A stretch of DNA of 64,000 nucleotides from Henckelia pumila (GCF_033568475.1 NC_133122.1:142049402-142113401), one strand, 5' to 3'. Positions 1 to 11,294 are shown, counted from the first letter of the stretch. The notes: a model not told the origin generated them from the sequence alone. Translations and numbers: made by a program.

Positions 1-2062
1 ATAAATGCATGACAAATAAACCTAAAAACAACACCAAAATATGCACACACAATGCACTTATCACAAAGCAACAAATATTTTTGGGAACCAGGGAAGACAA
101 CAGTATAATCCGTACGTACAGCAACACATACAATCCATGCTAGAAAAATCATCTTAACTTTTCGTGGAAGCCCTCAGAAAATACTGCGAACACTTCCAAA
201 AAAGAGGAGAAAAAGGCAAACTTCGAGGAAATCATGATGAAATATGTAGCTGGAACCGATAAAATACTGTAGAATCAAAAGGCAATGTTAAGCAAGCTAA
301 AAACCTAGATGACTCAGTTGGCAACCCAGCTCTCGACTCGTGCTCCTAGATTGCTTCCAAGCGATACTAAAAAAAATCCGAGGAATATCAATGTTGTAGA
401 AGCAGTGGCAGAACCAATCAAGGTAGAAGTGTAGGATTTAGGAAAAAGCAAGGATAGCATCAAGAAAGCCTCAAACTTAGGAAAGAAATGTAAGAATTCT
501 AACTCTGATGTTAATGCACATGTTGACATAATTAAATTCCTTTTTCCCCCAACGAGCAAAACAGCTTCAATTGGATAATCAGTTTTGAAATTCTTGGAGA
601 TTTTCAAAAATCTTCACATTAAGATTCCATTTGCAGGTGGTTTAGATCAGATACCCAGTTATTCCAAGTTTTTGTAATAAATTTTGTCTAAAAAAAAAAG
701 GAAACTTGTAGATTTTGAGACAGTTAAGTTATCGGAAGAATGCTCTGTTATTTTACTAAATAAACTCCCTTCAAAACTTAAAGATCCTAGTAGTTTTCAA
801 TCCCCTGCACTATTGAGAATTCTTTCTTTAGTAAGGTTTTAGGTGATTTAGGAGCCAGTATAAATCTGATGTCTTACTCTTGCTTTGAAAAAATAAGAAT
901 TGGTAAGGTAGGACCAACCACAATTTCCTTGCAGCTAACTGATAGATCTATTAAATACCCCAAAGAAATTATGGATGATGTTTTGGCAAAGGTTGACAAG
1001 TTTATATTTTCAGTGGATTTTATTGTTCTAGATATAGAAGAGGGTCGTGAGATCCCTCTTATTTTATAAAAACAATTTTTAGCCACTGGAAAGGCTCTTA
1101 TTGAAGTGCAATAGGGATAACTGGTGCTAAGATTAAATTATGAGATTGTCGTATTTAATATTTTTCTATTCTATTAAATATCCTAAGGACAACTCTTACT
1201 ATTTTAGAATCGATTCTAGTGATGAGTTGGTTAATTTTAATTTGCAGGAACAACTATTAAAAGACCCACTCGAGATTTGCATGACAAGATCGAGTGCTGA
1301 TGCGGTCGAAAGCGATTAATTGGAGGAGTGTATGCACTACTTGGAGGGAACCAAGCCATTATCTAAAATGGTAAATTTGTAAATAGGGGAGCTTGGACAC
1401 ATATCGAAGCCATTGAATTCGTCTACTGACAAGCCCTTATTCTCGAACTCAGACCCCTTCCTTCCAATTTGAAATATTAGTATTTGATTGATGTTAATAA
1501 GCTTCCAATAATCTGGTCATCGTCTTTGACAGGAAATGAGGAGGAGAAATTACCGAGGGTGATTCGAGATCACATTAGAGCGATAGAATGAGCATTGCTG
1601 ACATCAAGGGAATTAGTCCATCCATATGCATGCACAAAATCCTCATGGAAGCGGAACATAAGACCTCAACCTAGCCCAGAGACGCCTCAATTCTGCAATG
1701 CAAGAAGCTGTAAAGAAAAGGGTGATTAAATTACTCAATGCAAGTATCATATTCTCTATCAATAATAGTGAATGTGTTAGTCCAGTCCAGGTAGTTCCAA
1801 AAAAATGTGGGATAACTATGGTTGAAAATAAAAACAATGAACTTATTCTTACACGGATTGTTACTGGGTGGCGCGTTTCATAGATTATAGAAAACTTATT
1901 GACGTCTCCCATTAGGATCACTTCCCCCTCTCATTTATTGATCAAATATTGGAAAGGTTGGTCGGGCATTCTTTTTACTGTTTCGTGGATGGTTATTCGG
2001 GTTATATGGAAATTCTCATAGCACCAGAAGACCAACACAAGAATACTTTTATATGCCCATAT
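1..2062 (+). mobile_element. Degenerate Athila-type Ty3/gypsy retrotransposon (gag, protease and RT remnants)
   Basis: Several broken frames read as one plus-strand polyprotein. The gag C-terminal region lies at about 200-650, including an MTQLATQLSTR stretch like the Athila gag spacer. The retropepsin begins near 845 with D-L-G-A-S-I-N-L-M, the active-site motif form used by Athila. It continues in the open frame 869-1069 (VSLQL-like, DRSIKYP, VKVDKFIF-like, FIVLDIEE). The reverse transcriptase starts around 1680 (RRLN-like, SPVQVVPKK, TRIVTGWRV) and continues out of frame at about 1920-2062 with FIDQILERL, FVDGYSGY and APEDQHKNTF. Stops and frameshifts break every domain, so it cannot make protein. 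RT stops abruptly after the TFICPY motif, where the next LTR begins. Family assignment rests on remembered Athila domain wording. Confidence 0.85.
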
Positions 2063-3738
2063 TGTAGTGACCCGTATCTAGAATTAACAATTAATGAGTT
2101 ATTAATAATGTAATCATGTTTAGATTAAGTAAAACATGATTAAGGGATTTCCAAAAAGATCTAAGGAGTTTAAGAATGGATCCAGGACACTCAAAAATGA
2201 TCGTTGGGAAGGTTCCAAGTCTTAGGACGGATCGAAGGCTCCGAACCAAGGATCGGATGGTCCGAAGTGTCCAAGTTCGGAAGGCTTGAATGGTCTCAGA
2301 AGGGTGGAGTTCAGACGGTTCAATCTCCATCAGATAAGAAAAAAATTTTGATTGGCTGAGGGGAGAGTTTGAAGGCTCCGAATTCTCGGATCGGATGGTC
2401 TGAACAGTAGTCCAGCCAGGTGTCCGAGAGAGTGACGTCATGAATGATGTAATATCGGGATCGGACTATCCAAAGTCCAGATCGGATGCTCCGAAGTGCT
2501 ATAAGGTGACAATTGTCATGCATGTAGAGATCGGACGGTCCGAAGGCAAGTTCGGACAATCCGAACCCTCGTCCATAAAATGAGGCTGAGGAGCTCATTT
2601 CAGAATCGCACCAACATTCTCTCCTTTGCACACATAACTCTATTTTAGGGCTTTGGGTACTCTTATTTTAGAGTTGGAGTAGAATATATATATTAGTATA
2701 GTCAGACAGTGTCTGACATAGTAGCGGGACAGTGCACGAGTAGTGGAGCTGTGCTCGTAGCTGCGGAGCTGCAGCAGGAGTGTACCCTAAGCAGTAGGGT
2801 AGTCGCCATCAGCGAGCTGATGATGGACGCAGGTATAGCTATGGTCTTCTTAAATTATTTAGGAGTATGTGATAGCTTAGTTAAGGCTTTTAGAGCTTAA
2901 ATAATGATGCATGAGTAGTTTCCATTGTAGAGTTGTTGATAGGCTAGAACCTAGCGTGGGACTGCTAGGACTACCTTTAGTAAGGTACGTAAGTACTGAC
3001 TAAGATAGCTGGCATGATATATATGCTTATACGTTGCATTTTCATGTTCTGTGTTTCCATGTTTTACTGCTTTAGAACATGCATACTTTTCACTGGACTG
3101 CATCCCGAGAGATGTGAGTCATTGACAGTTTTCATAGGGAGTATGTATCTTATTTTGTACTCGAGACAGGTTGTGACAGTTTCCATATGAGAGTTGTATC
3201 CTATTTTGGATTCGGGTCAGAATTTGGGGACACTTAGCCCCAGGTTTTTCTATCACTAGGAACGACTACGAAGGTGGAAAGACACTATAGTGGATAGAGG
3301 AATATACAAGTACCCTGCGGAGTCGCTCTCTTAGCGCGGTACTGTATATTCATGGAGCTCTGAGCAAAGTGTGTTACCTATGATTTTTAAAGTCATCTGT
3401 GTGCTGCATATTAGTTTATATATCATTGCTTATGTATTGAGCATAGTCGCTTATGTCCAGTATTTTCTTTGTGTCTGGACACCCCATTTGACGAGGCAGG
3501 TGTAGGTGCAGGATTGAACACCAGGAACTTAGAGAAGCCAGCGACCAGTGAAGACAGCAGGATTAGCTGTAGGTTTTATTTTAAGCTTATTCGATTGGGT
3601 TATACAATCAAATTCGTTTAACCGGTTGTATTCTGTCGGTCAGCATTTATTTGAATCTTCCGCAGCGTTTTATTTAATTGCATGCTTAATTATGCTCTAA
3701 AATCTGATTAGATAGTGGATCCGGTTTGGGTCGCTATA
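2063..3738 (+). mobile_element. LTR of a second Ty3/gypsy-like retrotransposon, inserted in the Athila RT
   Basis: The segment begins TGTAGTGACCC and ends GGGTCGCTATA, an imperfect inverted terminal pair (the last TATA probably decayed from TACA). It is followed after 5 bases by a primer-binding site. A TATA-like motif (CATAAAATG) near 2575 and a repeated 13-base palindrome in the presumed U3 are consistent with an LTR of about 1.68 kb. The left border falls inside the reverse transcriptase of the flanking Athila element, so this is a nested insertion. A 3' LTR was not found in the window. Minus-strand open frames at 2091-2631 lie within the LTR and are not genes. Confidence 0.75.
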
Positions 3739-3743
3739 TTTAT

Positions 3744-3755
3744 TGGTATCAGAGC
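3744..3755 (+). promoter_or_regulatory. Retrotransposon primer-binding site (initiator Met tRNA type)
   Basis: TGGTATCAGAGC is the usual plant LTR-retrotransposon primer site, complementary to the 3' end of initiator methionine tRNA. Its place 5 bases after the LTR fixes the plus-strand orientation of the element. Confidence 0.85.
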
Positions 3756-5300
3756 AGCATGCAAAGAGGCTTGGGATATAGTATTGAAACTTTGGGTTAT
3801 CCTTGCAGGATTGATAAGACCTTGAAAGAGATGATATCGAGGCGATTAGGTTGCCTGAAGACTATCATCGGGATGGCTAAAGATCGTAATGTCGAGGGAG
3901 TCGTCAGGAACTTTTCTTATGTAGATCCTAGCTTTGGATCGAGTACCAGATGCCAGAGGCAGTGGCAGAAGAATGGTTGGGACAGACTTGACGCTTGAGT
4001 CTATACTATCTAGGCCATGATGACACACCTCTGAAGATTCTTCACTCGTAGTTGGAGAGATTGTCATTGAGATCTTATCTCATATATCGGGAGTTGCACA
4101 TATATCAGTGACGCATCCGATCAAGTGATAAGAAATCTCTAGGTTTGAAGCATGAATAAGTACATTTTTCGGAGTTTGCTTGCATTGATGCAAAGCATGG
4201 CTGGATGCTTTGACAGATGAGAAACTTCATGTTCAAAATCAAGATGAGTTCGCTGATTTTAAATACTGTATTTTGTTGAAAATAGTATTTCAGTTGAAAT
4301 GAATCATCAGACTCTGGTTGTATCATTTCAAGTTATTGGATTGTACATTTTTATTGTATTTTGGAAATACTGAATTTGTATTACATGAAATTGTAATAAA
4401 AAAATTGTCAATGACTTGAAACAATGATACATGTATTATTTGAGATTTGTCCAGCGTGGATAACTGCAGTGAATTTTGCTAAGGTTGGCTTGGCTGTTAG
4501 TTGATAAGTGTTCGACTGATGTTACTCATTGGTTTTGAGTGGGCCGATCGTAACTGATTTTCTTGTGCTTAGTCTAGGTATTTTCCTAGGATGACTTAGT
4601 TAGTCAGTGGACTAAGTTAGTGCCAGTGATGAGGTGATTCATCAGTAGGCATGGGTTTTGTTCTAGGTTGTTACCTTAGAACAGTAGTTGTTTGACCTTA
4701 TTAGGTTGAGACCTTGTGATGATGGTTTTTATCAAGGAACCAGGTCGAGTATATGCCGAGAGTTGTGGACTATGACCATGATTAGATGTGAGGAGGCGCG
4801 ACCCTATGTCGATGTACCTGAAAGCCTTTGCGCTTCGGGAGGGGCGGTGGGAAGGATACTCAGTCTAGGGATTTGGTAACAGTCACGACGGGGTATGGCC
4901 TTGGTGTAGATATCGAGTTTGATATCAGCGGTTTAGATATCATATGGATTTTTGTCAGAGATATTCTTTTGAGTTTCTGCTGTGAGAACCAGTCTTGGAG
5001 GGATTTTCTTGACAAGTAGGTACTCTGAGCAGATAGGTTTTGGCCTATGAGATACTGCTAGACTAGTAGATCTAGTAGGTAGTCGGATTTCTATCATTGT
5101 TGGCAGGAAGTGTCGACTGATGTCTTCAGGGATAAAGCATGGGGTTTCCATGGGATGGAAATGATCTACGTTGATAGATCGCGAAAGTTTCTTGGGTTTA
5201 GTTTGCCTTGGTGTTCGCTTTGAGTGAACAAATGCAGCGGGTTAGTAGTGCTTGGATGGCGCAGGACTTATGCCAATAAACTACTTTTAAACTGTTATCT
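3756..5300 (+). mobile_element. Degenerate internal region of the second LTR retrotransposon
   Basis: This follows the primer-binding site and has no long open frame. Short frames such as 3726-3998 and a stretch near 4810-4870 (reading KAFALREGRWEGYS in one frame) look like gag remnants with stops between them. I could not recognise protease, reverse transcriptase or integrase, so the element is either internally deleted or too decayed to read. The right border is uncertain. Confidence 0.5.
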
Positions 5301-5389
5301 GACGCCATCAGAAATGGATGTGAGACATCCGATGAAGATAAATTGTAAAAAATTAATATTAAACAGAAATTATTAAAAAAAATCTAATT

Positions 5390-5590
5390 TTTTAATTAAA
5401 AAATATTATTAATATATTCGGATCGGGTCGGAAATCTCGTCGGGTAGAGTTGCCTATCCCGATCCCGATCCCGAAATTGATTGGGTCAAAACGGGTCGGA
5501 AAAATTCGGGACAGGAAAAATTCGGGACGAAAACGGGTTGAGAATCGGAAAGGGTCGGGAATTTTTTGAATTTTGCAACCCCTAATGCCA
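5390..5590. repeat. GGGTCGG/CCCGATCC-rich repeat fragment
   Basis: A short stretch is enriched in GGTCGGG, CCCGATCCCGATCCCG and CGGGACGAAAACGGG, ending near TTGCAACCCCTAAT. The end resembles the inner side of the TIR of the hAT-like element at 6317 (AGGGGTGCAA), so it may be a truncated relative. The minus-strand frame over 5392-5640 is low-complexity and not a gene. The rest of 5300-6316 is AT-rich, except for the LTR-like stretch at 6050. Confidence 0.4.
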
Positions 5591-6049
5591 CGTAAGCATT
5601 TTCGAATAAAAATGGCCGAAATTACCAAAAATCGAAACATACATGACTAAAACTGAAATATAAAAACATAGATGACCAAAATCGCAAAGTGACAAACATA
5701 CAGGACCAAATTTACAGTTTTTTTTATTTGTATATATAATATAATTCATAACTTTAAAATCATGACAAAGAACAACAAAATCTCAAGACTTAAATTTATG
5801 TTCACATATAATTAAAAATAGTTTTTTTAAAAAAATAATAATTAAAAATAGTTTTAGTTATGTTTGGTTGTGTTTTTTAAAAAATAAAATTTACTTACCT
5901 GTATAAAAAAATTATGATATCAGGCCTGTTCCAACAAGTTTTTGTTTAATGATTAGTTTTTTTATATTATATCATATTAGTATAAATAAATTAACGAAAT
6001 ACATATCTCACAATTTTTGCAATTTTTGCAATCAATAAAAAGCGAAAAT

Positions 6050-6230
6050 GTGATCTTAGTTCTGATACCAATTATAGGATCAAGCGTTCGCCGTTTTACT
6101 AAAGTTATAACTGATGGTAATGGTACAATACTACAACTCAAATATTTTAAACATACAGTAGCTCAAGTCTCACGGTTCGATCGTTCTTCCAACAGGAACA
6201 ATTATTGTACATTAACATAATTAAATTATA
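6050..6230 (-). repeat. Possible minus-strand LTR end with primer-binding site
   Basis: The plus strand reads CTGATACCAATTATAGGATC near 6062. Its reverse complement places TTGGTATCAG, an initiator-tRNA-Met primer-site core, after a putative LTR end. No matching element body or second LTR was found. This could be a short relic only. Confidence 0.35.
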
Positions 6231-6316
6231 ATTCATTTTATTTAACAAAATATGGGGGGAAATTGTAAAAGTTGAGTTTTTATGATAAAGCTATGAAGCA
6301 AAGATGAGAACACGAC

Positions 6317-6755
6317 TAGGGGTGCAAACGAACCAAACCTGTTCGTGAGCTTTACGAGCCCGCTCGATAAATATTTGATTTGTATTCGAGCTTATCGAAC
6401 TCGAGCCGAATTCGAACATGTTCGAACTTCTTTTCGAGCCGAGCTCGAGCCGAAATTACTCTGTTCGATAGTTCGCGAATAGTTCGCGAGCCTTAATATT
6501 TAATTAATATAATTATATAATAATATATATACATTTCGAGCTTTCGAACCATAATATCCGAATAGTTCACGAATAGGTTCGAATATTTCGAACCGAACTC
6601 GAACTCGAACTTCATTTCGAGCCGAACTCGAGCCAAAATATTTGAAATTATCGAACTTCGAATCGAGCTCGAACTCGAATGTACTCTTATCGAGCCGAAT
6701 TCGAACCTTAAAATTTTATCATTATTCGGCTCGATTCGGTTCGTTTGCACCCCTA
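6317..6755. mobile_element. Non-autonomous hAT-like element, 439 bp, with 8-bp target duplication
   Basis: The termini are inverted repeats, TAGGGGTGCAAACGAACC at the left and its complement at the right. They are flanked by AACACGAC (6309-6316) and AACGCGAC (6756-6763), an 8-bp duplication with one mismatch, which fits hAT transposition. The interior is built from repeated TTCGAGCC, CGAACTCGA and TCGAAC words and encodes nothing. Minus-strand frames here are by-products of the repeat. Confidence 0.75.
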
Positions 6756-6763
6756 AACGCGAC

Positions 6764-7617
6764 ACCACGCATGTAAAAGATGAAATTTTTTTAAAAAAAA
6801 ACATTTTTATAAATAAAAATAATTTTATAAGTATTTGTTCAAACCGAACTATTCATATTTCAAAATGTTTCCAAATTTTTCTTATTCGATGGATTAATTT
6901 TAAAATAATAAAGTTATGTACGTATGCATCGGTCCACTTATTTATTTCGTCGTGAATATTTATGTAAAAATAATAATTAGATCATAACAAAAATTACTGT
7001 GTTTAAATAAATATTTTGACGGGATAAACATGCATGTCACATCGCATGTGAAGAACATTAGTATATGTATAAAGTACATGATTTATTAACTAATTGACGC
7101 GACTTTCCGCGTGCTTTGGTTCAATAATAGCGGCTATATCACCCACGTTTTCAATGTATATTATTGATTTATTCATTTTTTATTTTTTTTTATTATTTGA
7201 GAATCTATAGTCGTAGCACGTCTAAGTAAAATTTTTGGATTAATACAATAATCTGTAAATTACATTAGATCAATTATGTGTAACAAACTTACCAAAAAAT
7301 TATTAATAAGGAGAATCGAAATACTGACTATTGATAAGAAACAATATGCATCCATGCTTGTTTGTTTGTTTTTTTTGTTTTTTGCTTCTTATTTTTTTTA
7401 TTAATTATATATTTAGTAATAATTTTGTCTATCATTTATTTGTATTCAACCTTTGTAATTTTTTTAAAATTGAAATTTAATTTGCAATTTTAATTTTCGA
7501 TTTGATGATCTACTAAAACATTATTAGGTAACACAAATAAAAACATGTAACATAATTATCTTTGTAGAAATATAATTACAATTGACACAAAAGTAATAAT
7601 TTTTTTCTCTGTGTTGG
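6764..7617. other. AT-rich intergenic stretch
   Basis: No coding frame, RNA gene or clear repeat terminus was recognised. The composition is dominated by A/T runs. Confidence 0.6.
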
Positions 7618-9446
7618 ATATATATTTTAAATCAAATTCATGAATTATCAATCATATTCTGACAAATATATATATTGTTAGTGTTTTGTTCTTGCACTCA
7701 ACTACATGAATAACTTATAAAATGATGAAACGATCATTATTAAAATATTTGATAATTAAACAAGTTTATTTAATTTCGATTAAACTTAAATAGGTCTACT
7801 CGATTTTTAATTAGACCGATTTTTGTTTGTCCATATAATTGAGGGGCTTCCATAGGCTCCACATACCCAAACGAAATAAAATAAATTGGTAACCACACTA
7901 AAAAAATTTTAACTAAAAAAATCGAACCTGTATAAAAAATAGGGTAAAATCCCGGTTCAGTCCTAAATATTTGAACACATTCTCGGTTCAATCCTAAATA
8001 TTTTTTTGTTTCCTATTTCATCCCAAATATTTTCCAAAAGTTCCTGGTTCATTCATAAATATTTTTACGTTTCCGGTTTCATCCCAAATGTTTTTCAAAA
8101 GTTTTCAGTTTGGTCCTTCCGTATACTTGTGGGTTAAAACTAACATAATACATCACGTGTCATTCATAGGTTTTAAAAGCCCCAAAACCCCAGATTGAAA
8201 TCCCTGAATTTCGTTTCACTTGTTCCATATATAGTTTTGTTTCTTTCTCAAACAAGTCAAAAAATCTCTGGTTACAGATGGCCTTTTGCCTTCCGTCAAG
8301 CGCCATGTTGGTTATTGGTGGTCCCTCGGAGACAACATTCAAGGAATGCGAGATGAAATCCGTTATTTGAAGAAGGAAAGACACGATATGGATCAAAGAC
8401 TTGAAGAGGCTCGGCTTCGTGCGGAGAAAGCTACGAATGTTGTCGTCGATTGGTCAAATGAAGGAACTCTGAAGCTCGAGGAGGTCATGGGGATCTTGCG
8501 AGGGTACGCTGATCTTAAGGCTTCGAGTATAATCGTGCGGTACTCGGTGGGCAAGAATGCCCGGAGGATTGCACAAGGCATTGAAAAACTCCGAAAATAT
8601 GAGAATTTCATCGTTTATGCTTGTCCCGCCCCTTCACCACATCCATGGCGTCCATCTATGACAAACCATCTATGGAGTTTGAATCCAGAGGACAGTTCGA
8701 GAAAGAAATCATGGAGTTTTTGAATGCTGACCATGTCCATTTGATAGTCATTTGTGATGAAGGAGGAGCCAAAAAGACAACCGTGATATAGAGAATTGTG
8801 AACAGAGTGAGAAACAAAACTATGGAACAAGTGAGATGAAATTCAGGGATTTCAATTTGGGGTTTGGGGTTTTTACAAGGTGTGAATAACATGTCATGTA
8901 TTCTGTTAGTTTTAACCCACGAGTAGATAGAATGATCAAACCAAGAACTTTTGGGAAACATTTGGGACAAAATTAAGAAAGTAAAAACATTTAGGACTGA
9001 ACCGGAAACTTTTGGAAACATTTAGGACAAAACCGAGAAAGTAAAAACATTTATGACTGAACCGAAAACTTTTGAAAAACATTTGGGACGAAATCGAGAA
9101 CGTAAACATCTTTAGGACTGAACCGAGAATGTGTCCAAACATTTAGGACTGAACCGGAGTTTTCTCCAAAAAAATATAATATAATATAAATTTAAAAAAA
9201 AACACACAGTGGAGATCCCTAAGTTCTATGGATCGACAAACACAAATCAGTCTAATTAAAAAATTGAGTAGACCTATTTAAGTTTAATCAAAATTAAATA
9301 AACTCGTTTAATTATCAAATATTTTAGTAATGATCGTTTCATCATTTTATAAGTTATTCACGTCATTGAGTGCAAGAACAAACACTAACAACAAATATAT
9401 TTGTTAGAATATAATTGATAATTCATGAATTTTATTTAAAATATAG
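7618..9446. mobile_element. Long-TIR (Pack-type) transposon: 1.8-kb giant hairpin with captured NLR fragment
   Basis: The left arm (about 7618-8252) and right arm (about 8803-9446) are near-complementary over roughly 635 bp each. Matching blocks occur in order, for example the AAATTCATGAATTATCA block, GATGAAACGATCATTA, AATAGGTCTACTC, TGAAATCCCTGAATTTC and CACTTGTTCCATA. The 550-bp spacer holds a broken NLR (resistance gene) fragment. Long TIRs enclosing a gene piece are the form of Pack-MULE or similar cargo elements, but I did not find a convincing 9-bp target duplication, so the superfamily is open. The arms contain tandem copies of a sentence-like block (CCGGTTTCATCCCAAAT variants). If transcribed, the whole unit would fold into one long hairpin. 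Confidence 0.75.
8286..8795 (+). pseudogene. Captured, frameshifted CC-NBS (RPS2-like NLR) resistance-gene fragment
   Basis: The open frame 8286-8723 encodes a stretch like the N-terminal coiled coil of non-TIR NLRs. It contains an LGDNI then RDEIRYLKKE pattern, MDQRLEEARLRAE and an RYSVGKNARRIA block, followed by a proline-rich linker (ACPAPSPHP). About 8645 the true frame shifts and continues as ME-FESRGQFEKEIMEFLNAD, then VHLIVICDEGGAKKTTVI. The last part is a damaged P-loop: the usual GGVGKTT has become GGAKKTT. An in-frame TAG follows directly. The NB-ARC remainder and LRRs are absent. It lies exactly in the spacer of the giant hairpin, so it looks like transposon cargo. Frame break, lost P-loop glycine and stop make it non-functional as protein. 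Confidence 0.8.
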
Positions 9447-9699
9447 AGTTATTTGCACTCAATATCCCTGTAAAATATTGAAAATTTACGTTTTTTTCCC
9501 TGTAAAATTTTGATAAGCATCTTCAACTCTGACCTTTTATAAAATTAGTACACATGCTCCTTCATATAAGTGATTATTGCGCACGTGCATCTCATGCGAC
9601 TGGACAAATATTTTGATTTTTTTGCACCAAATACCCTTATGAAATATTAAAGATACATGTTTGACCCCTTGAAATTATAATTTTTAAATATATTCAACC

Positions 9700-10484
9700 C
9701 ATAATAAATAATTTTTATTAAGATTAACTTATAAAATATTTACCAAACATTTATCATTTTATTAATTTTTATTTTTATTCTAAATTTATTATTCTTAATT
9801 AATTTGTTTCTGAAAAATATAATTACTTTATCTTGCTATCATTATTTATTAAAATCACTTCGTATTTCTAATTTCTCGATTAAACATAAATTCATAAACA
9901 AAGATTTAAATACTAAAAGAACCAAAACATTAAACCATGCATATTACTTTTCGTGAAGATGCATTGCATAATTTGCAATAATAATAATACACAATTTTTA
10001 TTAAGATATAATTATAAAATATTTATCAAAAAATTTCATTTTACTAATTTTTATTTTTATTTAAATTTATTATTCTTAATAAATTTATATTTATATCATT
10101 ATTTATTAAACTCACTTCGTATTTTCAAGTTCTCGATTAAACATACATTCATAAACAAGAATTTAAATATTAAACGCACCAAAACATTGAACCAAAAAAT
10201 GATAAGTTAATGCATATTACTTTTCGTGAAGATGCATTGCACAATTTGCAGTAAATAATAATACAAAATTTTTATTAAGATCTAATTATAAATTAATATT
10301 TATCGAAAAATTTCATTTTACTAATTTTTATTTTTATTTATAATTGTTTCTAAAAAAATATTATTACATTATCTTACTATCATTATTTTATTAAACTCTC
10401 TTCGTGTTTCCAACTTCTCTATTAAACATACATTCATAAATAAGAATTTAAATACCTAAAAGTACCAAAATATTGAATCAAAAT
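9700..10484. repeat. AT-rich tandem repeat, about 273-bp period, nearly three copies
   Basis: Copies 2 and 3 begin with the same TGCATATTACTTTTCGTG block at 9938 and 10211. Each continues through ATGCATTGCA, TTTTTATTAAGAT, TTTCATTTTACTAATTTTTA, ATTAAACATACATTCATAAA and ACCAAAA(C/T)ATTGAA in the same order. A partial first copy precedes from about 9700 to 9936. The divergence is moderate, so the duplication is not recent. No coding content. Confidence 0.75.
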
Positions 10485-10733
10485 ATGCATGAAATTATCA
10501 TTTTGTTCAATTTTTGGTATTTTTCCGTATTTAAATCATTGTTTATGAATACATATTTAATGGATAAATATGAATATAATTATGGAGTTACTATATATTT
10601 TATTAGATAGTTTTTTATTGCACATTGTTTTAATTTCTTGCATATGAGTTTATTCTCAAATTTATTTGTTCTTTATTTAAATAATAATAATAATAAATTT
10701 TAGGAATATTAAATTTTATTACGAATTAGTGTA

Positions 10734-10996
10734 TCTATACTATATATAAATAATCTGCTCATGAGAGAAAAGAGGACACTATATTTTCTTCTTCTTCTTC
10801 TTTTTTCAAAATTACCCTATTGATATTACATTTTTGTTCTTTCTTTTGTTTTTGTTTTGTTTTTTTAACATTTCAAATTTCAGTTTAGTACATCGATAAT
10901 TTTTACATATATGATATTACTACTATTTGAATATAAATCAAATCAATCAAAAAATATTGTAATATTGTAGAAGCACGCAACTCGTGTCCATACTAG
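10734..10996 (+). mobile_element. Small non-autonomous Helitron
   Basis: It starts with TCTATACTATATATAAATAA after an A, and ends with CTAG before a T, as Helitrons do (insertion between A and T without target duplication). A short hairpin, CACG-caact-CGTG, sits 6 bases before the terminal CTAG. The 5' word TCTATACTATAT is shared with the element at 42284. The length is 263 bp, with no coding potential. A second CTAG at 11001-11004 is an alternative end. Confidence 0.7.
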
Positions 10997-11260
10997 TACA
11001 CTAGTATTATAAGGATTATGAATCGTTTTTTTTTTATTTTTGCAATATTTTTTAAAATAAAAATTAAGAATAAAGATTAATGAAAAATAAAAAATAAATA
11101 TGAGTAAGAATAAACAATAATATATAAATTAATCACATAATAATAAATAAAAAAAAGAACCAACAATAATACAACGGTCAACGAAATCAATTTATTTATG
11201 TACCTTTGTGTTTGTGCATTTCTTTACCAAGTTCATTTACTATGCACGTTCTAGTTAATG

Positions 11261-11294
<34 letters not shown>

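Noticed and set aside
2091-2631. Minus-strand frames of 103-116 codons
   Set aside because: They lie wholly within the LTR at 2063-3738 and have no domain.
9700-10484. A CRISPR-like or miRNA-cluster array
   Set aside because: The repeats are contiguous 273-bp AT-rich units without spacers; this is a eukaryotic genome and CRISPR is not expected.
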